Positions 56,812 to 64,000 of a stretch of DNA of 64,000 nucleotides are shown here, piece by piece. Below the pieces are notes generated by a model. The model was given only the letters and a program-made list of their open reading frames with translations. It did not search any database and had not been told where the DNA came from. The position numbers were made by a program, and so were the translations under genes. This DNA is from Sulfotelmatobacter sp963788225 (lineage in GTDB: Bacteria > Acidobacteriota > Terriglobia > Terriglobales > Acidobacteriaceae). The stretch lies in assembly GCA_963788225.1 (NCBI GenBank), contig CAWBGI010000005.1, positions 366,968 to 430,967 of the forward strand, read 5' to 3'. Each line of letters opens with the position of its first letter. The first letter of the stretch is position 1.

Positions 56812-57207
56812 TCAACAATGAGTTCGTTTCTTTCCGCGAACTGTGTCCAGGAAAGACTCCCCGGACACTTTCAACTTCTGCTCCAGCCGCGCGGTGCAAT
56901 CGCAGCCGCCGCACGCCCAGGGCTCGCTCCCGTTCTGGTCGCGGCACTTGCGGCGGTCGTGCGCGTCCTGCACTTTGGTGAGATCGAAATATTCTTCCCA
57001 GTAAGGCTGCTCTTCCTGCAGGGGCGTTGGACAGTAGCAGACTTCCACCCAGCGCACAGTCTTGTCGTCGCAGAGCCGCGCTTCGTTCATGTTGCGCAGG
57101 TATTCGCCTTCGGCAACCGAGCCCTGGCCTAGCGTTGCGTTCTCGATGGCTTGCAGCAGGTCGCTTTCGCGGCCGGGCTTCACGCGGGCTCGAACCAGAT
57201 AACGCAT
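56812..57207 (-). CDS. Cysteine-containing hypothetical protein
   Basis: The start ATG at 57207 (MRYLVRARVKPGRESDLL), preceded by GGGAGGG, gives about 131 residues. The N-terminal half resembles ferredoxin-like small dimeric alpha/beta proteins (an opening beta strand with RARVKPG, then a helix EAIENATLGQG). The C-terminal half has CYCPTPLQEEQPYWEEYF, then RKCRDQNGSEPWACGGCDC, with six cysteines that could bind iron-sulfur or zinc. I do not recognise the family. The gene precedes the FUSC-like one on the same strand by 34 bases. Confidence 0.6.
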   Translation of the reverse strand: MRYLVRARVKPGRESDLLQAIENATLGQGSVAEGEYLRNMNEARLCDDKTVRWVEVCYCPTPLQEEQPYWEEYFDLTKVQDAHDRRKCRDQNGSEPWACGGCDCTARLEQKLKVSGESFLDTVRGKKRTHC

Positions 57208-57259
57208 TGTGACCCTCCCCAAACGGCGCCTAAAGGCGCGTGAATAGCGCGGCGCTTGC

Positions 57260-57360
57260 GGCACGCCTGAAGGCGTGCCCTGATACGAACCTCGCTCCTC
57301 CGGGGCTGAAGCCCGCTGACTTGCAGTGCGCCTTAGACGCAGGTCTGGAAGGCCTGCTCC
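57260..57360. repeat. REP-type repeats
   Basis: GGCACGCCTGAAGGCGTGCC (57260-57279) is a perfect palindrome with a 4-base TGAA loop; GGGGCTGAAGCCC (57302-57314) and CTGGAAGGCCTG follow. The second motif is also found at 6171. Confidence 0.7.
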
Positions 57361-57376
57361 ACCCGAGCATTCGTGT

Positions 57377-58270
57377 TTATTGCAGCCCCGCTTGTGCCAG
57401 CATCTCGAGGAACTGTCCGCGCGTGCGCATGTCGATGGACTGCGCCACCAGCTTGCCGTTGCGGTCGAAGACGAAACTCTTCGGGATGCCTTCAACTTCA
57501 AATTTCTCGTGCACCTTCCGGCCCGGATCGAGCAGCACCGGATACGTGATGTTTCGCTCCGCCAGGAATGGATTCACTTTGGCCGCATCTTCATCCGAAA
57601 TGGCGAGCACGACAAAGCCTTTGTCCCTAAACCGTGAATACAGCGCTTCTAAATCGGGCATTTCCTTGCGGCACGGCGGGCACCAGGTCGCCCAGAAGTT
57701 CAACAACACGACTTTGCCCCGTAGATCTTTAAGGTTCCAACTTTTGCCTTGCAGATCCGTGAGGGTGAAGTCGGCCTGCTGGCGGTTGGCATCGTCGGCC
57801 TCCAGTTTGGCCATGGCAGCCACAAACTGCGGAGCATCCATGCTCAGCTGCACGTGTTCATAGCGCACCAGGGACGCAAGCTCAACATAGAGGGAATCAG
57901 TCTCGCTGTTCTTGCCCGGCTGTTCGCGCAAAGCCACGGCCAGAGTATTCGCGACCTCTTGCAGAGTGTCGTGCCCAAAGTCGCCTTCGGTCGATAGGTT
58001 TGCCAAGGCGCCTGCCAGCCTTAGCTTGTTGGGAGTCACGGGAAGCTGGCGAATTTGCAGCGCGAGATCTTTGGTGGTGTGGGCGCGCACGTCGTCAGGA
58101 AGGGCGCGCAGTCCGCGCAACTGATCGAGGATTGGTTTCTCCTGATCGCTCCAGACGATTTCGTTATCGGCGGCATGGGAGTTCAGCGGAAAGACAAACG
58201 CACATGCGAAGAGTAAGCCTGCGAGAGTCAGAAAGAGGAGGAGATGGTTTCGGAAGGAATTGCGCCGCAT
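57377..58270 (-). CDS. Exported TlpA-like thioredoxin
   Basis: The 297-residue protein has an N-terminal signal/anchor segment (LLLFLTLAGLLFACAFV), a helical stalk domain (about 35-165, unknown) and a TlpA/ResA-like thioredoxin domain (about 167-297) with WCPPC (Cys197, Cys200), FWATWCPPCRKEMPDLEAL and GIPKSFVFDRNGK. It reduces or isomerises disulfides in the periplasm, perhaps for cytochrome c. It is well separated from the cytochrome c gene. The stalk is longer than in ResA. Confidence 0.88.
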   Translation of the reverse strand: MRRNSFRNHLLLFLTLAGLLFACAFVFPLNSHAADNEIVWSDQEKPILDQLRGLRALPDDVRAHTTKDLALQIRQLPVTPNKLRLAGALANLSTEGDFGHDTLQEVANTLAVALREQPGKNSETDSLYVELASLVRYEHVQLSMDAPQFVAAMAKLEADDANRQQADFTLTDLQGKSWNLKDLRGKVVLLNFWATWCPPCRKEMPDLEALYSRFRDKGFVVLAISDEDAAKVNPFLAERNITYPVLLDPGRKVHEKFEVEGIPKSFVFDRNGKLVAQSIDMRTRGQFLEMLAQAGLQ

Positions 58271-58411
58271 GAAATCCAGCTTACATCAGGAGGGAAAAGC
58301 TTGCCACGCCGGACGCCCGCGAGCGGCGGCTGTGTGCGAGGAGGAGACCCCTCGTCCCTCTGGTGAAAGCACAGGACTTCGGGATGACGCCGCCGGAAGC
58401 CCGCGGCCACT

Positions 58412-58933
58412 TTAGATGAACATCTCATCCTGCGGCACGGGCCGCCGCGTTTCGCGGCTGCCACCGTTTCTGCGCCCACGCCCGCCCAGCAAAAACTCAA
58501 TCCCGGCGGTAACGCCCTGGATCAAGCCGGAGAATTGCCGTACGGGCGAGACCACCGTCTTGTGTACCATGTCCGAGGTTTCTTCCACGCGGTCGAGCGT
58601 GCGGCTGAGCAATTCGTCGGCGCGGATGACTTGCAGGCGCGCCCGATCTACCGCATCGCTTACCGTGGCATCCATGCGCTCCACCTGCGAGCGCATGGAG
58701 ATGGTAGTCTCCATCAGATTCTCGGTGATCACGCTAAGCTTGGGACGCAGTTCGTTCAGCATCTCCTGCGCCGTTTCGAGCGCAGGAACCGCCTTGGTTT
58801 TCACCTCGACGGCCAGCGCCTCCATGCGGCTGCTGCTCTTGCGCACGGAGAGATACATGGCCACAAGGATGCCCGCTTGCAGCAGCACCGCTGCCGCCGT
58901 GACGGCGATGAACACCATGGTCAGGTTTTCCAT
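58412..58933 (-). CDS. DUF948/YtxG-like membrane coiled-coil protein
   Basis: The start ATG at 58933 (MENLTMVFIAVTAAAVLLQ) is preceded by GGAGGAGC. The product has 173 residues. One N-terminal membrane helix (about 5-27) leads to a long helical repeat (MEALAVEVKTKAVPALETAQ...VSDAVDRARLQVIRADELLSRT) and a basic tail. DUF948 proteins are often linked to YtxH; here the YtxH gene lies 41 bases upstream on the same strand. Function is unknown, perhaps general stress. Confidence 0.78.
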   Translation of the reverse strand: MENLTMVFIAVTAAAVLLQAGILVAMYLSVRKSSSRMEALAVEVKTKAVPALETAQEMLNELRPKLSVITENLMETTISMRSQVERMDATVSDAVDRARLQVIRADELLSRTLDRVEETSDMVHKTVVSPVRQFSGLIQGVTAGIEFLLGGRGRRNGGSRETRRPVPQDEMFI

Positions 58934-58974
58934 AGAGCGCTCCTCCCGAAGCCAAAGCGCCAATCCCGGGAGAT

Positions 58975-59286
58975 TTACAGGTTCTTAGGTCCTCCGGTTT
59001 CGGTTGTGGCCTCCTGATAGGCCTGCTTGCCCGCCTCGTAAGCGGCGCGGAACTGATCTTTCTGCTGATTCACCACGTCGCGGCCGCGATCGACCCAATC
59101 CGTAGCTTGGGTGCGGACATCGCGCGCGCGTGTGCGCACGTAATCCCGGCCTTCCTCGGCGCGGGCGCGCAGCACATCCCGTGTCTCGCTGCCTGACCGC
59201 GGCGCATAAAGAACTCCTACCAACGCCCCCAGGCCCATCCCGGCCAAAAACCACACGAAACTGTTGCTGCTGTTGTTCTCCGACAT
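58975..59286 (-). CDS. YtxH-family protein
   Basis: The 103-residue protein has an N-terminal hydrophobic segment (FVWFLAGMGLGALVGVLYAP) ending in the diagnostic APRSGSETRDVLRARAEEG, then an amphipathic helix rich in Arg/Asp/Ala (RTRARDVRTQATDWVDRGRDVV). The YtxH-DUF948 pair is typical. It is probably anchored in the inner membrane. AGGAGG precedes the ATG. Confidence 0.85.
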   Translation of the reverse strand: MSENNSSNSFVWFLAGMGLGALVGVLYAPRSGSETRDVLRARAEEGRDYVRTRARDVRTQATDWVDRGRDVVNQQKDQFRAAYEAGKQAYQEATTETGGPKNL

Positions 59287-59424
59287 GACAGATACCTCCT
59301 GGCTATAAGTGCCGATGACCGGATGTTAGCACCCGTATGGGGGAAATACAATTACAGGGAAATCCCTACGCGGGCGAACGGGACACCGCAATTTTGCCGC
59401 TTATGAATTCAATGGAAACTGAAT

Positions 59425-59760
59425 CTACTTCTGCGCCGGAGGAGTTGCCGGGGCCGGTGCAGGCGTTGCCGGTTGAGTCTTAACCGGAGCCGATTTCTCG
59501 CCCTGCAACACCGACTTCGGCCCGCCCTGCTTGATGGCGTTGATGGAGAGCGTCACCGAAGTCAGCATGAACAGAACCGCAGAAACCGTAGTCGCTCGGG
59601 AGAGCGTAGTAGCCGCGCCGCGCGGGCCAAAGGCAGCCTGGCTGCCCTGGCCGCCGAAGGCCGCGGAAATGTCTCCAGCCTTGCCGCTTTGCAGCAGCAC
59701 AACAATAATCAGGAACAGGCAAACCATCACGTGGACGATAGTAACAAGGGTGATGAGCAT
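59425..59760 (-). CDS. secG: Protein translocase subunit SecG
   Basis: The 111-residue protein has two membrane helices (about 3-23 and 58-78), joined by the characteristic SGKAGDISAAFGGQGSQAAFGPRGAATTLSRAT loop, and a long Pro/Ala/Thr-rich C-terminal tail. SecG assists SecYE in protein export. The gene is directly downstream of tRNA-Leu(GAG); the same neighbourhood (secG and leuU) exists in E. coli, as I recall, though there the tRNA is downstream. It may share the tRNA transcript. Confidence 0.93.
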   Translation of the reverse strand: MLITLVTIVHVMVCLFLIIVVLLQSGKAGDISAAFGGQGSQAAFGPRGAATTLSRATTVSAVLFMLTSVTLSINAIKQGGPKSVLQGEKSAPVKTQPATPAPAPATPPAQK

Positions 59761-59802
59761 GGAATCAGAAGTTCCTTAAACTGTTCAGAATGAATGCAAT
59801 GG

Positions 59803-59884
59803 TGCGGAAGGGGGGATTTGAACCCCCACGCCTTTCGGCGCCACCCCCTCAAGATGGTGTGTCTGCCAGTTCCACCACTTCCGC
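59803..59884 (-). tRNA. tRNA-Leu (anticodon GAG)
   Basis: The 82-base cloverleaf reads from GCGGAAG (5' acceptor) to CTTCCGCA (3' acceptor and discriminator A). The anticodon stem is CCATC pairing with GGTGG around the loop TTGAGGG, so the anticodon is GAG. The long variable arm CGCC-GAAA-GGCG marks a class II tRNA. The T-arm is GGGGG-TTCAAAT-CCCCC. CCA is not encoded. Its first 36 bases (the 5' half through the anticodon loop) double as the last 11 sense codons and the stop codon of the integrase gene. Confidence 0.95.
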
Positions 59885-61135
59885 ACTTTGTAAATTACTT
59901 GTAATCAATAGCTTAGCAAGTTCGTCCTGTGAGGGCATTTCCAACTGCACCGGATTTTGCACCGACTTCTTGCACGCGATGCGCTCCTCCGGCCGCTGCA
60001 AGTCTGCCAGCCGCGCAAACAGCTTGTGGACCGCAGCCTCCCGCGGGTGTACGTAGCGCATCGTGGTCTTAATGTTATCGTGTCCGGCGACATACTGCAA
60101 CGTAAAGGGGTCCGTGTACTCTCCGGCCTCGGTCAGAAAAGTATGACGCATAGCGTGGAGCCCGGCATCGGGATGAGTCTTGATCTTTTTCCGTATCTGG
60201 CCTATCTGTTCCTCCAGCACCCAGGGCCCCAGAGGCTTTGTCGGATCTTGCGGGCTCGTGAAGACATAGTCGCACTGGGAGTTTTTCAGAAGCCGTTCGA
60301 GCACCTCCTTCATCTCGTGATCGATCACCAGCTTGCGCTTTCGCGCTCGCCGTTTCAGACCGCGCTTGATTATTAGCTCTCCGCAGATTTTCCCGTCTGC
60401 ACGCTGCTCCGAGTGGAGGCGAACGCAATCCTTCATCAGCTTTAGCATCTCGTTGCGACAGATACCGGAGTGCCGCGCCAGAATGGAAGCCGATCGCAAA
60501 GGTTCGGCGGAACGCGAAGTCCATTGCGCATACTCCGCCGCGCTGAAGATGTAGTCCGTTTCACGCTCTGCTCCTTCGTCCTTCGTGTACTGTTCGACCG
60601 TTGGCACTTTGGCAATCAACTTAAGCTTGAGATGCGCATAACGCAGGGCCTTGCGGAAAGTGGCCAAATAGCGATTAACCGTGGTTTTGCCCACCGGCGT
60701 AGGTTTTCCGTCACGCCGTCGCCCCGCTTGCTTCAAAGCCCAAGTTTTGAACGCTTCGATGTGAGCTTCGTCGATCTGGTCGAGGGGTAGATCAGCCCAA
60801 GGACCGTAACTGAGCAGCTTCCGATAGCTCTCCTGATAAAACTTAACTGTGCCGTTTTGTTCGGCTTTGGCTGTGGCAACCCACTCGTCGAAAGTTGTTT
60901 GGAACTGTCTCAGCGTAGGAATGCCCTTGGGCTTTTCATCACTCGCGGAAGATTTCCGCTGCGGCTCGGGTTCTTCGAGGCCCGCAGCCTGGCGAACAAT
61001 GCGAGCTCGCGCTGCACCCGCGATAGCCTCTGCTTCACGCCGGTTTTCGGTCCCAGTCGAGCGGTAGTATTCCTTGCCTCGGTACTGGAATTTGTAGGCG
61101 TAGTACGAGCTTCCGGAGCGTTTGAATACTTTCAT
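59849..61135 (-). CDS. Tyrosine integrase of the mobile element
   Basis: The 428-residue protein has an N-terminal Arm-type DNA-binding region (about 1-60, KFQYRGKEYYRSTGT), a SAM-like core-binding domain (about 75-175) and a catalytic domain (about 190-380). Active residues are Arg227 (SGICRNEML), His327 and Arg330 (LHAMRHTF), His352 (AGHDNIKTTM) and Tyr361 (MRYVHP). The last 11 codons (AEVVELADTPS) and the stop lie in the tRNA-Leu gene, so this end is the attachment junction. The start shares one base with the excisionase stop (TGATG). Confidence 0.93.
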   Translation of the reverse strand: MKVFKRSGSSYYAYKFQYRGKEYYRSTGTENRREAEAIAGAARARIVRQAAGLEEPEPQRKSSASDEKPKGIPTLRQFQTTFDEWVATAKAEQNGTVKFYQESYRKLLSYGPWADLPLDQIDEAHIEAFKTWALKQAGRRRDGKPTPVGKTTVNRYLATFRKALRYAHLKLKLIAKVPTVEQYTKDEGAERETDYIFSAAEYAQWTSRSAEPLRSASILARHSGICRNEMLKLMKDCVRLHSEQRADGKICGELIIKRGLKRRARKRKLVIDHEMKEVLERLLKNSQCDYVFTSPQDPTKPLGPWVLEEQIGQIRKKIKTHPDAGLHAMRHTFLTEAGEYTDPFTLQYVAGHDNIKTTMRYVHPREAAVHKLFARLADLQRPEERIACKKSVQNPVQLEMPSQDELAKLLITSNLQSAEVVELADTPS

Positions 61136-61359
61136 CAGCCTGCCGCACGTCGGGTGTTGCTTGTCACGAACTGACGGATAGTTTCCGGCCGAATCATGAC
61201 TCTTGTGCCGACTTTCACATAGTCGATCCTACGACCCTGAATCCAGTCACGCAAGGTCTTGACCGAAATGCCTAGCAAATGGGCAGCTCTGCTCACGTCG
61301 AGCAAGGGTTCGATGGGATCGGATGCAAAGGCTGGGGGCATCGCTTCGTGCAATGCCAT
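61135..61359 (-). CDS. Excisionase-like helix-turn-helix protein
   Basis: The start ATG at 61359 (MALHEAMPPAFAS) is preceded by AAGGAGG. The product has 74 residues. The central region IEPLLDVSRAAHLLGISVKTLRDWIQGRRIDYVKVG is a MerR/excisionase (HTH_17)-type winged helix, followed by TRVMIRPETIRQFV. It probably directs excision by the integrase, whose start overlaps its stop by one base. A longer frame upstream is not supported. A regulatory role is equally possible. Confidence 0.85.
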   Translation of the reverse strand: MALHEAMPPAFASDPIEPLLDVSRAAHLLGISVKTLRDWIQGRRIDYVKVGTRVMIRPETIRQFVTSNTRRAAG

Positions 61360-61984
61360 GACGTGCCTCCTTCCGGGGGAACCGCGGGTCTCCCGCGATG
61401 CGCTCCCGCGTCGGCTATGAGACGGCGATTCGGAACCCACAACTGCCGTCCTCGGCTGGTCAAGTCGCTACGGGGCCGGGCGATGTTAACCAATTTGATT
61501 CATTCCTGCCGCCGTGTCCAATAACTTTTCGGATTGAATTCATTCCTGCAGGTTATTAAACACAGCGCTAGCCCGATTCGGCACATCCAATTGCCGCTGA
61601 CAAGTCCACTGCGCGGATGCAGAACTTATTGAACAAGCGCGGCTTACAGAAGGGAAATCATTCGCCAAGAACGCCTGAGATTCGTTGAGGCAGTGATAGG
61701 ACTCGCCATCTTACGCTGCTATTCAGGACAATCGCCGCAGGTTACCCAGAAATATGTGGGTACTCGCAGATGGTACAAGCGACGATGGGTATGTCCTTTA
61801 TTGCACGGTGGATGGAGCTTTTCTCATGCCGACCTCGACAACAAGTACCAGGTCGAATCACTCTACGTTTCGCACTCATAACTCCCAGGAATGAATTCAA
61901 TCCGAAAAGTTATTGGACAGCGTGATTCAGTGCGGTTAGGTTTGCGCTAAAAGCAGCCGCTTTAAGCCCCTGCCGGAGGTGCAT
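61360..61984. other. Intergenic region of the mobile element holding a TIR-bounded insert
   Basis: These 625 bases divide the excisionase gene from the pilin gene. They contain the 405-base element at 61515-61919. Outside that, 61441-61514 is unremarkable apart from ATTCATTCCTGC, which is repeated inside the left terminal repeat. The only open frame inside (62 residues from 61693) has no domain. The divergent promoters of the two operons presumably lie here, though I cannot place them. Confidence 0.5.
61515..61919. mobile_element. Short non-autonomous element with 34-base terminal inverted repeats
   Basis: The left repeat (61515-61548, beginning TGTCCAATAACTTTTCGG) is an exact inverted copy of the right repeat (61886-61919, ending CCGAAAAGTTATTGGACA). 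The 337-base interior holds no transposase or other recognised gene. No clear target-site duplication is visible (CCGCCG on the left, GCGTGA on the right). It looks like a miniature inverted-repeat transposable element or the remnant of an IS. Parent element not identified. Confidence 0.75.
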
Positions 61985-62320
61985 ATGCCACGTTGGTCCC
62001 AGATTTATTTCATCCGTCACATCCAGCCGCTTCTTCGGTCGAAATGCGTCCGTCCAACCGCCGTTATTCTGGCGCTGCTTTTCCTCGTACCTATGGTTGC
62101 GATGGCACAGGGTTCACCGTTCGACACCGGCTTTAACGCAATCCAAAGCCTTTTCACCGGCACTATCGCGAAGGTTGCAAGTCTGGTTGCAATCGTGATC
62201 GGCGGCTACGGCTTCGCGCACGGGGAACCCGGCGCGAAAAAGGCGCTCGCCGGCGTTGCCGCCGGAACGGGCATCGCCGTTCTCGCGGTGAATGTCCTGA
62301 GTTGGCTCTGGGGAGTGTAG
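61985..62320 (+). CDS. VirB2/TrbC-type pilin subunit
   Basis: The start ATG at 61985, five bases after GGAGG, gives 111 residues. The long N-terminal leader ends in a hydrophobic segment with AMA-Q cleavage near residue 41, and the mature part has two membrane helices (SLFTGTIAKVASLVAIVIGGYGF and ALAGVAAGTGIAVLAVNVLSWL). This is the size and topology of type IV secretion pilins (TrbC/VirB2). It starts a VirB2-VirB3-VirB4 set inside the mobile element and implies conjugative transfer. Confidence 0.85.
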   Translation: MPRWSQIYFIRHIQPLLRSKCVRPTAVILALLFLVPMVAMAQGSPFDTGFNAIQSLFTGTIAKVASLVAIVIGGYGFAHGEPGAKKALAGVAAGTGIAVLAVNVLSWLWGV

Positions 62321-62378
62321 CGGCTGTTTGTCGCTCTGCCCGCGATCCGGTTGCGTGCCACGCTGAAACGAGAATGAT

Positions 62379-62681
62379 ATGCCCGACAAACCACAGCAGA
62401 AGCATCGCACAAATCGAGTCTTCAAAAGCCTGCACAAGCCGCTCACCTATTTGGGCGTTGAGCGGACGCTCTTCTACTTCGTCTGTGTGAGCGCTGTGGG
62501 GGCCTTCAACCTCTTCAATTCCATCCTCGCAGGTATCGCCGTCTTCATTGGTGGCTTTGCCTTCGGCCATTGGGTAACGAACAGCGATCCGGCATTTCTC
62601 CGCATCCTCGCAAAGTCCGAACGTTACAAGCTGCGCTATGACGCCGCAAAGCAGCAAGTTCCCCGCGTGGAGGTAGCGTGA
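62379..62681 (+). CDS. VirB3/TrbD-type secretion protein
   Basis: The 100-residue protein begins basic (MPDKPQQKHRTNRVFKSLHKP), then LTYLGVERTLFYFVCVSAVGAFNLFNSILAGIAVFIGGFAFG gives one or two membrane helices, and the C-terminus is charged. The layout matches VirB3/TrbD. It precedes a VirB4 ATPase gene, whose ATG overlaps its stop (TGATG). The start region is followed by the typical hydrophobic core. Confidence 0.85.
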   Translation: MPDKPQQKHRTNRVFKSLHKPLTYLGVERTLFYFVCVSAVGAFNLFNSILAGIAVFIGGFAFGHWVTNSDPAFLRILAKSERYKLRYDAAKQQVPRVEVA

Positions 62682-64000
62682 TGCTGCGTCTCGATAAAGT
62701 CATCAAGCCCTGGAAAGAGAGTGCGGCACTGAATGACCACATCAACCTTTATGGCTTCTGGAACGAGACGGCCTTCCTTACCAAGAGCGGTGATGTCGGC
62801 ATGATTCTCAGCGTTCCCGGCGTCGACTACGAAAGTCTTGACCGCTCGGAGCAGGAGTATGCGGTGAATCGGTTGGAGGCCGCGCTGAAAGCCTTTGGCC
62901 CAGGCTTCCATGTTTACCAATACCTCTTCAAATCGAACCGCCCCGACATACCGTTCGCAACCTATGATGACCCCATTGTCGAAGCGGCCATTGACCAGCG
63001 ACGGAAGTTCTTTGAAGCGAAGCGGGACCACCTCTACCAAGTTGAAATCTTCTACTGCATCCTGCTCGAAGGCGCCCGGTCGAAGACCGGCGTGGGCACG
63101 GCATTGGCTCGGCTGTTGCGTGATCCAGAGGGCGCGATTGCCGAACTCAAATCGCAGTTCACTAACGACAGCATGAAGAAGTTGTTGCGGACGCATATCG
63201 AGCGCGATCTTCAACGGCTCGACCAGCACGTGCAGGCATTCGCTCGGCAGCTTGCAGATTTCATGCAAATCGACATCTTGAATCGGCAGGGGCAATTCAC
63301 GTTTTTCCGGCGCCTGCTGAATTATGACGACTCGCGTGTTGCCGGCAAACCGCAGTCCACGCAGTTTCTCGACTATCAGGTAGTTAATTCCGACATCGAA
63401 GCGGAGCGCGATCATCTGCGTGTCGGCGATCACATCGTCCGCGTGCTGACGATGAAAGAAGCCATCACAGAGACGCGACCTCTGGTGCTGGACGCGCTGC
63501 TGAAGATCCCGGCCAACTTTTATGTGGTCACCGAATGGACGCCGCTCCCCGCGGACAAGGCCCGCAAAGAAGTCAACAAGCGCCGCCGTCACTTCAATAT
63601 GTCGAAGACGGGATTTGTCTCTCAGATGGGCAACGACACGACGAAGACGAACCCACGCGATGTGCTGGTGGACGAGTCCAAGCAGGCCGATATTGAGAAT
63701 CTCGGCGATTGCCTGCGCGCCCTGGGTGACGGGCAATCGCTCGGCGACTTCTCGCTCACGATTGTGCTGTATGGCCGGTCACGAACGGAACTCGATCAGC
63801 TCGTGGCCGAGTTCACCGGCGTCTTCACCAACGCCGACGGCAATCTGTTCGCGGAAACCTACAACCAGCTGAACGCTTATTTCGCCACTGTGCCGGGCAA
63901 CTATGCGCTGAACCTCCGGCAACTGTATCTGCTGAACACGAACTACGCCGACCTCTCTTTTCTTTTTACGATCCTTGCCGGTGAAAAGACGAACGCGCAT
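62681..64000 (+). CDS. VirB4/TrbE-type conjugation ATPase, truncated at the window edge
   Basis: From the ATG at 62681 the frame stays open to the end of the window (440 codons). The visible product starts MLRLDKVIKPWKESAALNDH and is the N-terminal region typical of TrbE/VirB4 ATPases (CagE_TrbE_VirB family), including GYGFWNETAF-like strands and long helices. The Walker A and B motifs lie beyond 64000. Its ATG shares one base with the previous stop. It should energise pilus assembly and secretion. The rest of the element continues to the right. Confidence 0.88.
   Translation, partial: MLRLDKVIKPWKESAALNDHINLYGFWNETAFLTKSGDVGMILSVPGVDYESLDRSEQEYAVNRLEAALKAFGPGFHVYQYLFKSNRPDIPFATYDDPIVEAAIDQRRKFFEAKRDHLYQVEIFYCILLEGARSKTGVGTALARLLRDPEGAIAELKSQFTNDSMKKLLRTHIERDLQRLDQHVQAFARQLADFMQIDILNRQGQFTFFRRLLNYDDSRVAGKPQSTQFLDYQVVNSDIEAERDHLRVGDHIVRVLTMKEAITETRPLVLDALLKIPANFYVVTEWTPLPADKARKEVNKRRRHFNMSKTGFVSQMGNDTTKTNPRDVLVDESKQADIENLGDCLRALGDGQSLGDFSLTIVLYGRSRTELDQLVAEFTGVFTNADGNLFAETYNQLNAYFATVPGNYALNLRQLYLLNTNYADLSFLFTILAGEKTNAH

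Noticed and set aside
61515..61919. Target-site duplication around the 405-base element
   Set aside because: Flanking bases (CCGCCG and GCGTGA) do not match, so no duplication can be claimed.
62636..63736. 366-codon minus-strand frame over VirB4
   Set aside because: The VirB4 frame is open to the window end and recognisable; the opposite frame has no domain.
1..64000. CRISPR array
   Set aside because: No regular series of identical 25-40 base repeats with spacers was found; the tandem units seen are short and imperfect.

Overview
The window looks like a chromosomal segment of an acidobacterium, probably of the Koribacter/Sulfotelmatobacter type (inference). The reasons are a GC-rich genome, many secreted or lipoprotein genes with alanine- and lysine-rich linkers, a small helical protein family at the left edge, an IPT-NHL propeller gene, an S46 peptidase, and intergenic spaces full of GC-rich palindromes and stuttering inverted repeats. 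There is no rRNA. One tRNA, tRNA-Leu(GAG), is visible.

Left part (1-30 kb): small helical proteins, a Crp/Fnr-type regulator, a Pal/OmpA-type lipoprotein, a TPR protein, a TetR regulator, several exported proteins, prepilin peptidase followed by a PAS-domain gene with an apparent one-base frameshift, a periplasmic cytochrome c behind a perfect TGTGA-N6-TCACA site, a PilZ protein, mobA and an orphan Mla-type ATPase. A long minus-strand run follows (24.6 down to 12.2 kb): rimO, yacG, pgpA, an IPT/NHL propeller, cinA, thpR, plsY-gpsA, an HD-GYP sensor, ftsY, a small protein, ribD and ribE. Next come an outer-membrane barrel, a DsbA-like oxidoreductase, yvcK, a TPR protein, a PCYCGC-motif protein and lepB.

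Middle (30-38 kb): carA and carB are split by a two-gene restriction-modification module, a beta-class DNA methyltransferase and an XhoI/PaeR7I-family endonuclease. It is packed with a 4-base overlap at one end and no gap at the other. A ribbon-helix-helix/PIN toxin-antitoxin pair and a DapA-family aldolase follow.

Metabolic island (38.8-49.3 kb): a TetR gene with a perfect 20-base dyad beside its promoter is followed by ten same-strand genes. They encode two enoyl-CoA hydratase-family proteins, an aldehyde dehydrogenase, a BoxB-like di-iron oxygenase, a rhodanese, a three-subunit molybdenum hydroxylase of the 4-hydroxybenzoyl-CoA reductase type (including the four-cysteine insert in the FAD subunit), and an amidohydrolase. 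This joins an oxygen-dependent benzoyl-CoA epoxidase-like enzyme to enzymes typical of anaerobic aromatic-CoA metabolism. No CoA ligase, BoxA or BoxC is present, so the substrate is unknown.

Right part (49-64 kb): an S46 dipeptidyl peptidase, citrate synthase, cysteine desulfurase plus mnmA (tRNA 2-thiolation), a FUSC-like protein, a TlpA-like protein, DUF948/YtxH-like envelope proteins and secG. From 59.8 kb an integrative conjugative element begins. Its tyrosine integrase ends inside the 5' half of tRNA-Leu, with the integrase stop codon in the anticodon loop. Behind it are an excisionase-like gene, a 405-base element with 34-base terminal inverted repeats and no evident transposase, and the start of a VirB2-VirB3-VirB4 secretion operon that runs off the window.
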